Below, piece by piece: positions 48,973 to 58,900 of a DNA stretch of 64,000 nucleotides. Position numbers and translations under genes: made by a program. Within the stretch, counting starts at the first letter, position 1. Each line of letters opens with the position of its first letter. Source of the DNA: Nitrogeniibacter aestuarii (GTDB lineage Bacteria > Pseudomonadota > Gammaproteobacteria > Burkholderiales > Rhodocyclaceae); NCBI RefSeq assembly GCF_017309585.1, contig NZ_CP071321.1:1984001-2048000 (forward strand), written 5' to 3'. The notes beneath the pieces are model-generated. The model had not been told where the DNA came from, did no database searches, and was given only the letters and a program-made list of their open reading frames with translations.

Positions 48973-49074
48973 GCTTTGATTCCGATGAGGTGAAGGCGAT
49001 TTAATAGCAGAAAGTGTCATAACCCGCAAGTCAATCGGGTTTTTGAAGGAAATTGTGCGGTACGAAAAACAGGT

Positions 49075-49103
49075 TTGACGCCCCCGGGACGGATGTGTAT
49101 TAT
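49075..49103 (+). promoter_or_regulatory. Promoter of the tRNA operon
   Basis: TTGACG at 49075-49080, 17-base spacer, TATTAT at 49098-49103, ten bases before tRNA-Pro. Confidence 0.85.
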
Positions 49104-49113
49104 CTCGCCTTCT

Positions 49114-49190
<77 letters not shown>

Positions 49191-49216
49191 GCTCACCCCG
49201 GATGCCCGCGCGGAAT

Positions 49217-49293
49217 CTGCCCGTAGCTCAATTGGATAGAGCACCGGCCTTCTAAGCCGGGGGTTGCAGGTTCGATCCCTGCCGGGCAGGCCA
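49217..49293 (+). tRNA. tRNA-Arg (anticodon TCT)
   Basis: 77 bases including CCA. Acceptor CTGCCCG / CGGGCAG, D arm GCTC-AATTGGATA-GAGC, anticodon stem CCGGC / GCCGG with loop CTTCTAA giving UCU. Confidence 0.97.
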
Positions 49294-49333
49294 AGATTGA
49301 TGAACGGCGCAATGGCGCCGTTCCAAGAACGGC

Positions 49334-49410
49334 GGCGGCATTAGCTCAGTTGGTAGAGCATTGGATTGTGATTCCAAGGGTCACCGGTTCGAAACCGGTA
49401 TGTCGCCCCA
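49334..49410 (+). tRNA. tRNA-His (anticodon GTG)
   Basis: 77 bases counting the extra G at -1 opposite C73, the histidine identity pair. Acceptor GCGGCAT / ATGTCGC, anticodon stem TTGGA / TCCAA with loop TTGTGAT giving GUG; CCA is encoded. Confidence 0.97.
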
Positions 49411-49416
49411 AAACAG

Positions 49417-49452
49417 AAAGCCTCGAAGCGAAATGCTTCGGGGCTTTTTTAT
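49417..49452 (+). terminator. Terminator of the tRNA operon
   Basis: AGCCTCGAAGC / GCTTCGGGGCT stem with a GAAAT loop followed by TTTTTATTTT, directly after tRNA-His. Confidence 0.9.
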
Positions 49453-49471
49453 TTTGTCAGGTGCAGCCGGT

Positions 49472-50071
49472 TCAGCTTGCCTGGCGGATCGCTTCCTCGA
49501 GAAAGTCGATTCGGTCCTGTCCCCAGAAAATGTGCTCCGCGACAATGAAAGTCGGTACGCCGAAGACCCCCGCGGCAATGGCTTCTTCGGTGTTCTTGTC
49601 CAGTGCTTTGTCGATGGCCTGAGCCCGGCTTTCATTGATCAGCAGGGAAGGCAGTCCCTCACTGGCCAGGATCTCCCCGATCACGGCTTCGTCGGACAGA
49701 TCGTGATTCTGAACCCAGATGGCGGCACCAAAGGCTTCCGCCAGTTCGAGGCCGTCGTGCCCATCTTCCATTGCCGCGATGACCACACCTGCGGCCAGAC
49801 GCTCGTCGACCGGAAAGTGGGCGGGTTCCAGATTGAGTGGAATGTTGAGTCGTCGGGCCCAGCGTCCAAGCTCCTGGAGACGGTAGGCCTGTCGCTGCGC
49901 CGAGCGTTTCGCCAATGGCAGACCGCCCGTGGCTTCCAGGAGAGGCCCCATGCGGACTGGTTTGAGCTTCAGTTCAGCGTTGTACCGATGGAGCAGATCG
50001 GGCAACTGCACGTTGGCCATGTAGCTCCATGGCGAGTTGAGGGCAAAGTAATAGTCGACAGATACGCTCAT
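49472..50071 (-). CDS. 2-hydroxychromene-2-carboxylate isomerase-like protein (DsbA/GST-kappa fold)
   Basis: 199 residues. Thioredoxin-like fold with a helical insertion, using glutathione. The motif YYFALNSPWSY puts Ser13 at the position of the active-site serine of this family, where DsbA has Cys; the cis-proline loop is GVFGVPTF. Known members isomerise a chromene in naphthalene breakdown, but most genomic members have unknown substrates. No aromatic-degradation genes lie next to it. It separates the tRNA operon from the injection-system locus. Confidence 0.87.
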   Translation of the reverse strand: MSVSVDYYFALNSPWSYMANVQLPDLLHRYNAELKLKPVRMGPLLEATGGLPLAKRSAQRQAYRLQELGRWARRLNIPLNLEPAHFPVDERLAAGVVIAAMEDGHDGLELAEAFGAAIWVQNHDLSDEAVIGEILASEGLPSLLINESRAQAIDKALDKNTEEAIAAGVFGVPTFIVAEHIFWGQDRIDFLEEAIRQAS

Positions 50072-50140
50072 GCTGACCTCCGTTGGACAGACAGACTGAT
50101 TCAGCTTAGCAGGGTAAGACGCGGTATGCGTGGGTCTGCC

Positions 50141-50644
50141 TTACTTCCGCGGTTTGCCTTCCAGACGCGCAATGGCCTGCCCGAGCGCGGCCTTGAGATC
50201 GGACTGGCGCGCTTCGAGGCCCTTGGTGCGAGCAGTCAGTGATTTCGACATCACCTCCACTTGCTTGCGGACGGTCGGCTCGGCGTCGAGAACGCGTTTG
50301 ACCGGCGCTTTCTTGAGTTCGGCCTGCTGTGTCTTGACCGCCCCGAGTGCGTTGGTGACATGGCTGTCGATCCGATCGGCAAACGACGAGACGGCCTCGG
50401 CCAGGCTGTTGGCCAGCTGGACATCGGGGTTTTCAAGGTTTCGGGTGGTTTTCGGGCGGATGTCCTTCAAGGTGGGAATACGCAACACGGCGCCCGGTGC
50501 GACGGCTTTAAGATCCTTGAGTTGCGGATTGGCCCTGAGCAGTTCCGCCGTGGCCTTTTCACGCTGATTGGGTGTCAGTCGGGAATACATCTTGTCCGCA
50601 ATGTCGGCGACCGATTTCTCGCCCCGGAAAGTGGCAATTGGCAT
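50141..50644 (-). CDS. Small LysM-like protein at the distal end of the contractile injection locus
   Basis: 167 residues from ATG 50644 (GGAG upstream); the larger open frame is an artefact of the overlap with the gene before it. Residues 1-60 look like a LysM-type module (MYSRLTPNQREKATAELLRA, NPQL, then APGAVLRIP), as found in tail proteins that bind tube or peptidoglycan. The rest is a charged helical tail, probably a coiled coil. It follows the DUF6519 gene by 11 bases and is the last gene of the operon. Confidence 0.65.
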   Translation of the reverse strand: MPIATFRGEKSVADIADKMYSRLTPNQREKATAELLRANPQLKDLKAVAPGAVLRIPTLKDIRPKTTRNLENPDVQLANSLAEAVSSFADRIDSHVTNALGAVKTQQAELKKAPVKRVLDAEPTVRKQVEVMSKSLTARTKGLEARQSDLKAALGQAIARLEGKPRK

Positions 50645-50655
50645 GTTACTGCTCC

Positions 50656-53600
50656 TCAGATTCCGATGATGTTGGTCAGGCTCAGATCGTTCGGTACGGC
50701 CCCGGCGCCCGGTGTGGCGATCATGCCGGTGCTGGTGTTGCCCATGACAATGGCTTGCTTGCCGCCCGGGATGGCGTGCAGGGTGTGCTGGTCGCCCACG
50801 CCGAGCAGTAGGTTGTGATTGGCGGTCACGGTGCGGGCGGCGAGCAGGGCGACATTGGGTGTGGCGCCCGGGGAGTCTGTCTCGCAGGTGTTCTCCGAGA
50901 ACTGGATGTTGAACAACCCGCGGCATTCGGCAACTCGCTCTGCAAGCTGCTCGCCCCTCAGTTGGTTGCCACGGATGCTCACATCGGGACGCCAGCCCGG
51001 CAGGGCGCGCAATCGCGAAGCGGTCAGCACATAGTGCGTTTCGGCGGCGACAAAGGCGGTGACCGAGCCAATGGCGGGGCTGGGTGCGCGGACGCCGGCG
51101 TGAATGCGGATCGCTTGCCAGTCCGTCGTGTTCAGTTGCTGTGCCTCGTCGCCTCGACGCTCCACCTCGTTGGACACGATGCTGATGCGGTCGAACGGGG
51201 GCAGGATGCGGATGCCGGTGACCTCGCCAGCGCTTCGTACCGGCCCGATGCCGAACAGGCGATTACCATCGATGGCGATCTTTTCGCAGCCGAGAATCCG
51301 GATGCCATCCACGGCGGGTGCGGCGGTGCTGTTCAATGCCACATAGCCGAGGGCATTGTCTGTGATGTCGCCACGTGTGATGTGCACCAGCTGAATGGCT
51401 GCGTAGGCCAGATCGTCGCCGGTGACTGTCTGGCCGACGCGCGAGCACTGATTGGCTGAAAAGACCAGATGGGCCGCCTCGGCTGCGTCGGCCATCAGCA
51501 GCGCACTGAGGCCAATATCGTCGATCTGGTTGTGGGTGATCATGGCCGTGCCGATGGGCGCATTCAGGCTGATGGCGTTGCCCTGCAGATGGCGGATGCG
51601 GTTGTCGCTGATGCGCAAGGCGTCAATGGCGACCGGATCGAGGCCTTCTTCGATAACGATGCCGTGTTGGCCGTTGTCGTCCCAGCCGCTGATCTCATTA
51701 TCCGAAATGCTCAGGGCATCGACGCCAGCGATGATGCCGTCGCCGTTGGTGAAGATGCTGTTGCGCGTGACTGCCAGGGTCGAGCCGGGCAGCACGGCGC
51801 CGGTGGCGAGCAGGGCGCTCCGGTTGCCATTGAAGATGAGGTTGTCGTCGATGCGGGTATTGCCTGCATGCAGGCTGGCGCCGGCCAGATGCACGGCATG
51901 CTGGCTGCAGAAGAACAGGTTGCGTTCGGCGCGCAGTTCGCCGGTGAGCGCGTAATTGGCGCCTTCCCGCGCAAGGGCCGAAATGCCGCGCTCGGCCACG
52001 ATGGCGCAGTCGCTGATGCGCGCGCCCAGCACATTGCCGGTCAGGGCGATTCCCACGCTGGTGCCGTCTCCGACGGCAAAGCCCAACACATTGATGTGCT
52101 CGGCGCGAAAATCGATGCTGTCGCGTACGGCGATCATGGCCGTCGTGTCGGCGTTGCCCCCCGAGCCCATGAGGGTGAGGTTCTCAAGCGCGATGCCGCT
52201 GGTGTCATCGATGTCGATCAGACCCCCGGTTTGTCCGCCCTGAAGGATGGTGCCCCAGCCCTGACCACGCACGCGCAGTGAGCGGCCGTCATGGATGTTG
52301 ATCGGCGCACTGATGGCATAGCTCCCGATGCCGAGGCACACCGTACCGCCGGTATCCTTGATGCTGTCGATGGCCTGCTGGAGGGTGTGGGTGCCGCTGT
52401 TGTGGTCTTCGGCGCTGACGCACACGGTGCAGTCGCAGCCACCGCCGTCGCTGATGGGCGGCCACAGCGTGCGACAGTCGGTTTCGTCCTCGGGCAGGTC
52501 GACAACGGCCAGCCGCGCATAGTGGTGATGGATGCCCAGTGGCGGTGCGCTGTCGAGCTCTTCGATGTCCCCGGTGCTGCTGCGCGCCACGAAGACCCAG
52601 TAATCACCGCTTCTGAATTCGCCGCCCGCCGGGTCGAGGTCGAACTCGACGACGATGCCGTGTTCCAGAAAGAGCTGTGTGCCGGCGGGCGGGATATCGA
52701 TGTCGCCCACGGCACCGAGCGCATTGAGGTCGGTAAATACGCTGCCGTCGGCCGCATGCACTTCGCCGCCCTGATCCCACCGGGTGATGCGCGTATTGCG
52801 CAGCGGGTCGGTCTCGTCATCGCCGCCGGTGGGGAAGAGGCCATTGGTGAGGGCCGGCTCGAAACGCAAGGTCCGCGCATTGATATCCACGAGCGTCACG
52901 CGTCGCAACTCGCCGGGAAGCCCATGCAGCTCGCGCCAGTCATCGGTGATCTCGATCCAGTCGCCGTCATTGAAACCCAGGGTCTCGTCCCGGCCGGTGC
53001 TCTCGACCGTGATCGTCGTTCGGGCCGAGTCGATGTGCGTCACGCGCGTGCTGACGCTGGCGTTATCGCGCGACCACTTGAAGGTGGCCGTGCCCAGGGG
53101 GCCGCCGGTGTGGACCTGCACCCGGTAGGTCTGGTTTTCAAGGCCGCGGTAGCCTGCTGAGGGCGCGATCCGGCACGGATCCGGCTCGAAATCCGGCACG
53201 GCCGTCCCGGTGCTCAGACGCCCGGCGGAGGGGGCCGTCAGCGCAGCCCAGCCGGGGATGTCCTCGTCCGGGGTGGCGCAATTGATGTCGCCCACGTTTT
53301 CGAGCAGCTTGACCTGCCACACCGTCTGCAGCCGCCCCGTGGTGTCGATGCCCACGGCGGGTTCGATCAGGTCCGGCGCTTCCACGGCGGTGACGGCGCG
53401 CTGCCACACGTCGAGATAGACCAGATGCCGTCCGCTCTGCGGCAGCTCGGGTGGATTGGGGAGATAGGGCTGGGCCGCGTAGTCGACCGCTTCGGTGCCC
53501 TGCAGCCCGGCCAGGCGGGGCTCCCAGGCCAGTGGCGCAGCACCGTGGTTTTCGGCCAGCAGGCCATCCACGTACATGCGACCGACACCGATGCTCAGCG

Positions 53601-53814
53601 CGCCGCCGCTGGCGTCGATATGGAACGCGTCGGGTGTCGTCCGTGGCACGACGCTGCCATTGAAGGTGTCGAGGGTACCGGCCTGGATGCGACGCGCCAG
53701 TTGGGACACCCATTCGTTCCAGTCCGCGTCAAGCTGGACCCGGCCCTGCTGCATGACGACCCCGAGAAAGTCCCGGCGGGCGTCAAAGCGGATACGGCTC
53801 AGATCGAAACTCAT
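50656..53814 (-). CDS. DUF6519 / right-handed beta-helix tail protein
   Basis: 1052 residues. The N-terminus (MSFDLSRIRFDARRDFLGV, then QQGRVQLDADWNEW) is the hallmark of DUF6519 proteins, found in contractile injection loci and probably attaching to the baseplate. Residues 1-460 are beta-rich. A Cys-rich spot (GGGCDCTVC, near 450) leads into a right-handed parallel beta-helix of some 400 residues with repeated ISDN and SxNxI rungs, as in pectate-lyase-like and tailspike folds. Likely a fibre or receptor-binding element at the particle tip. It follows the tail-I gene by 12 bases. Confidence 0.78.
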   Translation of the reverse strand: MSFDLSRIRFDARRDFLGVVMQQGRVQLDADWNEWVSQLARRIQAGTLDTFNGSVVPRTTPDAFHIDASGGALSIGVGRMYVDGLLAENHGAAPLAWEPRLAGLQGTEAVDYAAQPYLPNPPELPQSGRHLVYLDVWQRAVTAVEAPDLIEPAVGIDTTGRLQTVWQVKLLENVGDINCATPDEDIPGWAALTAPSAGRLSTGTAVPDFEPDPCRIAPSAGYRGLENQTYRVQVHTGGPLGTATFKWSRDNASVSTRVTHIDSARTTITVESTGRDETLGFNDGDWIEITDDWRELHGLPGELRRVTLVDINARTLRFEPALTNGLFPTGGDDETDPLRNTRITRWDQGGEVHAADGSVFTDLNALGAVGDIDIPPAGTQLFLEHGIVVEFDLDPAGGEFRSGDYWVFVARSSTGDIEELDSAPPLGIHHHYARLAVVDLPEDETDCRTLWPPISDGGGCDCTVCVSAEDHNSGTHTLQQAIDSIKDTGGTVCLGIGSYAISAPINIHDGRSLRVRGQGWGTILQGGQTGGLIDIDDTSGIALENLTLMGSGGNADTTAMIAVRDSIDFRAEHINVLGFAVGDGTSVGIALTGNVLGARISDCAIVAERGISALAREGANYALTGELRAERNLFFCSQHAVHLAGASLHAGNTRIDDNLIFNGNRSALLATGAVLPGSTLAVTRNSIFTNGDGIIAGVDALSISDNEISGWDDNGQHGIVIEEGLDPVAIDALRISDNRIRHLQGNAISLNAPIGTAMITHNQIDDIGLSALLMADAAEAAHLVFSANQCSRVGQTVTGDDLAYAAIQLVHITRGDITDNALGYVALNSTAAPAVDGIRILGCEKIAIDGNRLFGIGPVRSAGEVTGIRILPPFDRISIVSNEVERRGDEAQQLNTTDWQAIRIHAGVRAPSPAIGSVTAFVAAETHYVLTASRLRALPGWRPDVSIRGNQLRGEQLAERVAECRGLFNIQFSENTCETDSPGATPNVALLAARTVTANHNLLLGVGDQHTLHAIPGGKQAIVMGNTSTGMIATPGAGAVPNDLSLTNIIGI

Positions 53815-53826
53815 GTGAGGACTCCC

Positions 53827-55932
53827 TTAAGATTCGTGAAAGAGGCCGGCACGCAGACCGACGCGGAGATATTCCGCCAGGCGAATGCCCAGATTGGTCT
53901 CGCGCTGCGGGCCGTAAAGGTGATGAAAAGCGCCCATTTCGCTCTCGTCGTCAGCACCCATGCGGATCGACGCCGGGGTGTTGCCGGTCAGCTGGCAATA
54001 CGGCGGTGTGCCGAAGGCGGTTGAGGTGAAGCGGGGGCGAACGTCGGGGTCGGCGGCCGTGGGTTGGCACTGATGACGCGCCGGCACGATCGAGGCCAGC
54101 GGCAACCATGAAAAGCGCACGCAGCCGACCTGTTTGCGCTCGGTGCGCACGGGAGCGGCGTCCGGGCTCGTTTCCGGTGCCGCGGCAAAGAGGATGCTGT
54201 TGGACACGAGCTCGAACCGAGTGGCGTGGATGCGCCCGATCACGGTGCTGCCGATGGCGGAGAACATGCCACCGGGCGCCTCGTCTGCCGGCGCGCAGTA
54301 CGCCATGGATTGGCTGCTGTTGGCATCGACGATGCTGTCGGTGAGCCGCACGCTGGCGTGCTCGTGCGCCCGGATGGCGCCGACGATGGAGGCCGAAATC
54401 TCCACCGCCACGCCGGGCGCCAGCACCTCCAGACTCGCTTCGTCCGGATGCAGCGCCGTGCCATCGGTGTCCAGTGCCCGTCCGGGCACCAGCGTGCAGT
54501 GTTGCAGCTCGAGTTTGGTCAGCAGCCGGCCCGCCGGCACGCTCAGCGGGCTGTCGATGATGAGCAGGCCATTGAGGCGGCAACTGCTGTTCTCGTCGCC
54601 GCCAATGGTCAGCGCGTCCGGCGCCAGAATGGGACGGTAGCCGTTGCGTGCGCGGATCTCCAGGCTGGCGTTGGCGGCAAGCTGAATGTCCAGAGGGCCG
54701 GTGTAGCGGCTGTTGTCCCTGATTTCGATGAGGGTGTCGCCGTCGATCAGCGCAATCGCCGAGGGCAGGTCGGTCACGTCGCCGTCGATCGGGTCGCTGG
54801 CATTGACGCGAATGACCGTGACGTCCTCCGACACGGCCGGCAGGCTTTCGCCACGCTCGTATTCACCGCCGCCGATGTCGGCACTGAAGCCCTCATGCCA
54901 GGTCACCCGCACCTCGGCCGGATCGTCGGCATTGTCGGGCAGGGCGATGCGGCCCGATACCGGGTCGATGGCATAGCTGTCGTCGGGCGGGGGGACATGC
55001 GCCCAGGCGCCGCCGTGTTCGCCAAGATGGCAGACATGGATGGCATGGCGTTCGATCTCGACGCCATCCACCCACAGGCGGATGGCCGGTGACGGGTTGT
55101 CGACAGGCGCGTCCGCCTGGGCGCGAATGCCCACATGCCGGTCCTTGTGCTCGGCGAGCCGGCGACGGCTCAGGGGCATGGGCACGTTGTCGGGCTCGGC
55201 CAGATGGGCGATGTCGGTTTCCGCCACCGGGTGATTGAACAGCGCGGTGTCGTGCCCCAGGGGGCTGAAGCGGTACAGCCGCGGTGCCTCGCGCGTGGCG
55301 GGCGCAAACCGCCGCGGATAACCCCGGAGGCGCCACAGGTGGAGGCCGACGTTGGGAATGTTGTGGCGGCCACGGCGGCTCTCGATGTGGCGCACGTCGA
55401 TATTGCGGCTGACAGGCTCGAACGCGGTGCCGATCCATTCGAGCGCGGCGCCCTTGCGCAGGTCGGGGCTTTGCAGGTTGCCCGGCCTGACGTGGTTCAT
55501 GTACTGGTGGGTACACAGGCGCTGGAAATATTCCACCGCCCGGGCGTCCCAGTGGGTGACGTCGCGCGCCAGCTGCTCCAGCACAAGCGCGGTGCCCTTG
55601 CGGCGGCGCAGGGCGATTTCATGGGCCACCTCGGCACGCGCATTGGCCATGTCGGCGCGGCTGCCGTCGGCCTCGGCCCGGGTGTTGAGCAGGGGCTGAT
55701 ACCCGATGAGATCGCCGATATAGGGAATGACCCAGGGGGCGCAGGTTTCGATGAACAGGTCGTCGTAGCACTGCGCCAGGCTCTCTTCGGCGATATCGAG
55801 CTGTTCGGAGAGCACGGCCATCAGCTCTTCAAGTGGCCCGCGCTCGAGTCCCTGCGTCTGGGCCAGCTGTGCGTCGCGGATGCGGTGGATGGCCGGGAGC
55901 AGCTCGAACAGCTCGCGTGCGTTGTCTTTCAT
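53827..55932 (-). CDS. Phage tail protein I-type baseplate protein with beta-rich extension
   Basis: 701 residues from ATG 55932, which overlaps the stop of the preceding gene by four bases. The first 170 residues have the tail-protein-I layout (ELFELLPAIHRIRD, LMAVLSEQLDIAEESLAQ, YIGDLIGYQPL), a baseplate wedge part. The remaining 500 residues add strand-rich domains, including a stretch near 440-600 with repeated short strands and turns, probably a beta-helix or fibre-like body. In contractile systems this protein connects wedge to fibre. The extension is unusual for tail protein I. Confidence 0.75.
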   Translation of the reverse strand: MKDNARELFELLPAIHRIRDAQLAQTQGLERGPLEELMAVLSEQLDIAEESLAQCYDDLFIETCAPWVIPYIGDLIGYQPLLNTRAEADGSRADMANARAEVAHEIALRRRKGTALVLEQLARDVTHWDARAVEYFQRLCTHQYMNHVRPGNLQSPDLRKGAALEWIGTAFEPVSRNIDVRHIESRRGRHNIPNVGLHLWRLRGYPRRFAPATREAPRLYRFSPLGHDTALFNHPVAETDIAHLAEPDNVPMPLSRRRLAEHKDRHVGIRAQADAPVDNPSPAIRLWVDGVEIERHAIHVCHLGEHGGAWAHVPPPDDSYAIDPVSGRIALPDNADDPAEVRVTWHEGFSADIGGGEYERGESLPAVSEDVTVIRVNASDPIDGDVTDLPSAIALIDGDTLIEIRDNSRYTGPLDIQLAANASLEIRARNGYRPILAPDALTIGGDENSSCRLNGLLIIDSPLSVPAGRLLTKLELQHCTLVPGRALDTDGTALHPDEASLEVLAPGVAVEISASIVGAIRAHEHASVRLTDSIVDANSSQSMAYCAPADEAPGGMFSAIGSTVIGRIHATRFELVSNSILFAAAPETSPDAAPVRTERKQVGCVRFSWLPLASIVPARHQCQPTAADPDVRPRFTSTAFGTPPYCQLTGNTPASIRMGADDESEMGAFHHLYGPQRETNLGIRLAEYLRVGLRAGLFHES

Positions 55933-58900
55933 TGCATCACCTCCACCACAATGCCGTCGTCCGCAGGTGTGAGCAGCTCGGCCGCCAGCGGCAAACCGTC
56001 GAGGGTGGCCACGGGCAACTGGGCGAAGAGACGTGCGTTGGCCTTGGCCGGCTGTCCGGTGCTGTGCAGGGTGACCACATGCACCGCCACGACACCGCTG
56101 ACGCCTTGTGCTACCGCGGCGACCTCGTCGATGGACACGGTCTGTCCGAACTCGCGACGGGCGAAGGCGAAATGGGTACTCAGAGTCTCGGTCACCGAGT
56201 CGAGCACGCTTTGCTGTTCGAAAGCCGCGTCGACCAGCACGGCCACCCGGGTCTGAAAGCGCGCGTCGCGATAGTCGGCCAACCGGATCGGCATGAGCGG
56301 GTCGCCATAGGTCCCCAGCGCGTCGAGCAGGCTGCCATAGGTGGCACTGGTGCTCGGCACGCTGGCCCCTTCGATGCCCGCCACCGTGACGAACACGCCC
56401 CGCGCCGGGCCCGATGGAATCCACAGGGCGTGCGCCTTGTCGATGCCGGCGAAGGCGCGGGCGAAGTTGGTGTAGTCGACGATCGACACGGCACGGTCGA
56501 GGGTCAGCACGGTCAGTGGCGCGTTGTCGCGGGCCTGATCGAGGGTCTCGGGGTCTTCGCCGCCGGTGGCCGGGCTCGGGTTGACCACGTCGCTGACACC
56601 CGGTGGGCGGCTGAGCAGGGTGGTCAGCTTGCCGTCACCGACATTGCCGGCCACGCCGATACCTTTGCGGTAGCTGGCGCGCACGTTGCTGCTGCCGCCA
56701 GGCAGTCGGGCGCCCTCGATGCCATCGCCAAAACGGATGGTGGTCACGCCGCCGTCGTCCTGGGCCGTTTCGAACCGGTGGGCCTTGGCGTCGGCGTTGT
56801 AGAGGGTGTCCGCTTCTTCCCAGAGGATGTCGTTGACGCGCACTTCGAGCGTCGAGGCGCGCCCGCTCGGGGTGGCTGCGCTGACGTAGGTCAGCGGCGC
56901 CTGGTTGAGCATGAAGCGCTGGTTCGCCTGGGCGCCGTCGCCATCGCCCAGCAGCGCCTCCACACGCTCACCATGGGTGGCGGGTGCCACGTTGGCATTG
57001 ACCGCGGTGCCAAGACGCACATACACGTGGGTGGTGGCCTCGGTCAGAGACAAGGTGGTGCGATCGCGGTCGTGCTCGACGCTGTCGACCGGCTCGCCGA
57101 CAAAGACGATCTCGCGGACGAGCTCGTCATCCTTGCGGGCCGGGTCGAGCGCGATGTCGGCGGCGCGCAGGCTCACGGTGCCGATCGAGCCATCGCGGTC
57201 GAGCACCCGCAGGCGCAGGCGGATCGAGGTACTGCCGAGAAACGCGGCAAAGGTGTCGGGCGCGAGCGTGATCGGCGTGTAGAACGTAATTGCGGTTGGG
57301 GACGGAGTCTTGAGTCTGAAACGGTTCAGGGACATGCCCAGAGCCCTGGTCTTGAACTGCTTGCTCAGGGACGGCGACACGGCGAAATAGCTGAGTGTGA
57401 GCGTGGCGGGCACGAGCCGTACCGGCGCGGCCATGAGTTGCAGGCTGTCGCCTTCGGCCAGCGGACGTTCGTCGCCATCGTCGGGCTGGAACAGGATGTC
57501 CTTGTCCGTCGCCACGATGCGGATGCGCTGCCGGGTGCCGCTGAGGGCCAGCGGTTGTCCCGGCGACAGATCCGTCTCCCGGCGCTCCAGCGCCAGGGTC
57601 TGGCCATACACGGGGGCCGCCACCGGTGTGGCGGCCAGTGGCAATTCTTCGCTCTGGACGTGGACCGCCAGGGTGCGCGGGGCGTGTTCGAATTCAGCCG
57701 GCAGCCGGCCATCGGGCAGCTCACCGCTGAGTGTCAGGCGGGTGGTCTGGCCTGACAGCAGGTACTCGGCACGGCTGGCCACGCCTGCTTGCGTGATGCG
57801 GTACAACTCGACCGAGTGCGGTACGGATAGCAAGGCCCAGCCCTGGGTGACGACCTTGTCATCCACCGGCGTGATATCGATGGTGTCGGGCTGCCGAACG
57901 AGCGCGCCCCTCGGACCGTTGAGCGTGGTGAAACTGCCCACCAGGGCTTTTTCGACACCGGCGGCGATCTGCAGGTAGGCCGTTTGTGTGGCCTGCCGCG
58001 GCGCCGACAGCAGTTGATCCATGTCGGCCACGATGTCCTGCAGGGGTTGGGCCAGCAGATCGACCGGGGCGAGCATCTCGGCGGGCAAGGCCGCTTCGAT
58101 GGCGGAAATGGTCTGACCGGCCACGGCGGGCAGATCCGGCACGGGCGCCTCGCCGCCGGCCCGGCGCACGCCCAGCGCGGCAAAGTGCAAGGCGATGGCG
58201 GCGGCCTGTTCAGGGGTTTGAATCGCGAGGGGTCCCGGCAGTTGTCGGGCAATGCTCATGGCGGCGGTGACCAGCGCAGCCACTTCGGCGCTGGCCGCCG
58301 CGCTCAGCGTGGCTGCGCCAGCGTCGGCGGCGTGTTCCCGCAGGCGCTGCGCATGGTCGCCCAGCATGTTGAGCGCGGCGGTGGGGTTGAGCAGGCCGGC
58401 GGCCTGACTCACCGCGCTGTGGGCATCCTGGGCAAATCCGCTGACCTGGCCACCCAGGGCGTTGAAAACGGCACTCACCGAGCCTGCCATGCGCTCGTGC
58501 AGCCGAATGATCTCCTGCGGAATGGCGGCACCATTGGCGAACTGGTTGGATGCCCAGCTTTCAAGATTGGTCAGTGTGCCGCCGAAATCGCCGCTGGCCA
58601 GGCGAGAGGCGAGTTCGGACAGATCCAGCTCGCCCATGCCATCCTTGAGGTTGTCGATGACGGCAGTGACCACGTCGCCGGGCAGGTCGGACGGCAATTG
58701 CGGGCTCAGCTCGCCGATCTTCTCCTGTACCCGATTCAGGGTCTGCTTGGCAGCCAGCAGTTGCGGGGACACCGCATTGAGCACGGCGTCGAGCGCCAGC
58801 CCGAAGGCGTCCGCCCATTCGGCCGGATTGGTGAAGTCGATCTGGTCGAGCCATTCATCCGTGGATTCAACCACGTCGCCGACCGCATTCACGCCAGCCT

